The position numbers and the translations under genes were made by a program. Below the pieces are notes generated by a model that saw only the letters and a list, made by a program, of their open reading frames with translations, did no database searches and was not told the DNA's origin. This document shows, one piece after another, positions 63,406 to 64,000 of a stretch of DNA of 64,000 bases (within the stretch, counting starts at the first letter, position 1; each line of letters begins with the position of its first letter). Source of the DNA: Rhodococcus sp. G-MC3 (lineage in GTDB: Bacteria > Actinomycetota > Actinomycetes > Mycobacteriales > Mycobacteriaceae); the NCBI RefSeq assembly GCF_030063335.1, contig NZ_JASISW010000002.1, positions 186,001 to 250,000 of the forward strand. Direction: 5' to 3'.

Positions 63406-64000
63406 GTGACCATGCTGCCTGATCCCGCTGCAACTGCTCTCCCGCTCGAGAAAGTACCCGCCCCGTCCGCCATGCGCAGAGTTCTGCGACGTGCCCGTGA
63501 CGGTGTCAGTCTCAATGTCGACGAAGCGACCGTGCTGCTGCATGCGCGCGGCGACGACTTGGTGGATGTGATGGCGTCGGCGTCTCGGGTCCGTGATGCC
63601 GGTCTCGAATCGGCGGGGCGGCCGAAGACGGTCAGCTACTCGCGGAAGGTGTTCATTCCGATCACTCGTCTGTGCCGCGACAAGTGCCATTACTGCACGT
63701 TCGTCACGGTGCCGGGCAAACTCAAAGCCGAGGGTCATGGATTGTTCATGGACCCCGACGAGATCATCGAGGTCGCGCGCCGGGGTGCCGAACTCGGTTG
63801 CAAGGAAGCACTGTTCACTCTCGGTGACCGTCCCGAGGAGCGCTGGCCCGAGGCCAAGGAATGGCTCGACTCCCGCGGCTATGACTCGACGTTGGATTAC
63901 GTTCGGGCGATGTCGATCCGGGTGCTCGAAGAGACAGGTTTGCTGCCGCATCTCAACCCCGGAGTCATGTCCTGGCAGGAGCTTTCGAGGCTCAAGCCGG
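63406..64000 (+). CDS. fbiC: FO synthase FbiC (N-terminal part)
   Basis: The window ends inside the gene; 198 codons are visible. The radical-SAM motif CX3CX2C is at C90, C94 and C97 in [15 protein letters not shown], preceded by FIPIT and followed by [14 protein letters not shown], which is the CofG-like half of FbiC. The enzyme couples a tyrosine-derived radical with 5-amino-6-ribitylaminouracil to form FO, the F420 chromophore. GTG 63406 lies 12 nt after AAGGAG; ATG 63412 is an alternative. It is the counterpart of Rv1173. Confidence 0.95.
   Translation, partial: MTMLPDPAATALPLEKVPAPSAMRRVLRRARDGVSLNVDEATVLLHARGDDLVDVMASASRVRDAGLESAGRPKTVSYSRKVFIPITRLCRDKCHYCTFVTVPGKLKAEGHGLFMDPDEIIEVARRGAELGCKEALFTLGDRPEERWPEAKEWLDSRGYDSTLDYVRAMSIRVLEETGLLPHLNPGVMSWQELSRLKP

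Noticed and set aside
63395..63406. ATG ATC GAG TAG mini-ORF right after AAGGAG before fbiC
   Set aside because: Three codons only; the AAGGAG is more simply the fbiC ribosome site with GTG 63406 at 12 nt.

Overview
The window reads as chromosomal DNA from a high-GC, mycolic-acid-forming actinobacterium of the Rhodococcus/Mycobacterium group, most likely a Rhodococcus-like species. Pointers are the genes for PimE (phosphatidylinositol mannosides), LpqW, MshB (mycothiol), FbiC (F420), an Ag85-like mycolyltransferase, a WS/DGAT-like acyltransferase, a class II GlpX and frequent GTG/TTG starts. The species is an inference. No rRNA, tRNA, CRISPR array, insertion sequence or prophage was seen.

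Left part (1-35.6 kb). The gene order follows two blocks of the M. tuberculosis genome as I remember it. A DUF255 protein, hemolysin III, short-chain Z-prenyl synthase, coaA, glyA, phoH2, a DesA2-like protein, fumC, glpX, a DUF4245 protein, xseB, xseA, an Rv1109c-like protein, ispH, an Rv1111c-like protein and ychF match the Rv1084-Rv1112 block. Lineage-specific insertions are a PAS-GGDEF protein, a DUF885 metallohydrolase, an NTF2-fold protein, rmuC, sbcDC, an AI-2E exporter, the alkylation-repair pair alkA-ogt, cstA-ybdD, and a divergent ROK regulator facing the Entner-Doudoroff pair edd-eda.

Middle part (35.7-53 kb) is accessory. It holds a lone OLD-like ATPase-TOPRIM gene, a two-gene pyruvyltransferase/glycosyltransferase unit, an AlkZ-like winged-helix protein, a short AraC-type regulator, an SDR, an amylosucrase, an Ag85-like esterase, VOC and SRPBCC proteins, a cutinase-like hydrolase, a WS/DGAT-like acyltransferase, two paralogous secreted proteins of unknown function, TerD, a Tat-exported Rv2525c-like protein and an MFS transporter.

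Right part (53-64 kb) returns to mycobacterial order (Rv1159-Rv1173): pimE, pterin carbinolamine dehydratase, mutT2, a Cys/Lys-rich 58-residue protein, typA, lpqW, mshB, an Rv1171-like protein and the start of fbiC. A translationally coupled unit of two bPH2-domain membrane proteins and a family 5 uracil-DNA glycosylase sits between the last two.

Several genes are too short to be found easily and were read by hand: ybdD (56 aa), the 58-aa Cys/Lys-rich protein, a 52-aa hypothetical protein and a 17-codon leader ORF in front of phoH2. Two families of dispersed intergenic palindromes were found, each with three copies of constant length. Family A is 51 bp and always starts 16-20 nt after a stop codon; family B is 40 bp and lies at gene ends. 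These repeats, the phoH2 leader, a TetR-operator-like palindrome upstream of hemolysin III, a DesA2-like protein with both diiron histidines replaced, and the OLD-like ATPase are the most interesting observations.
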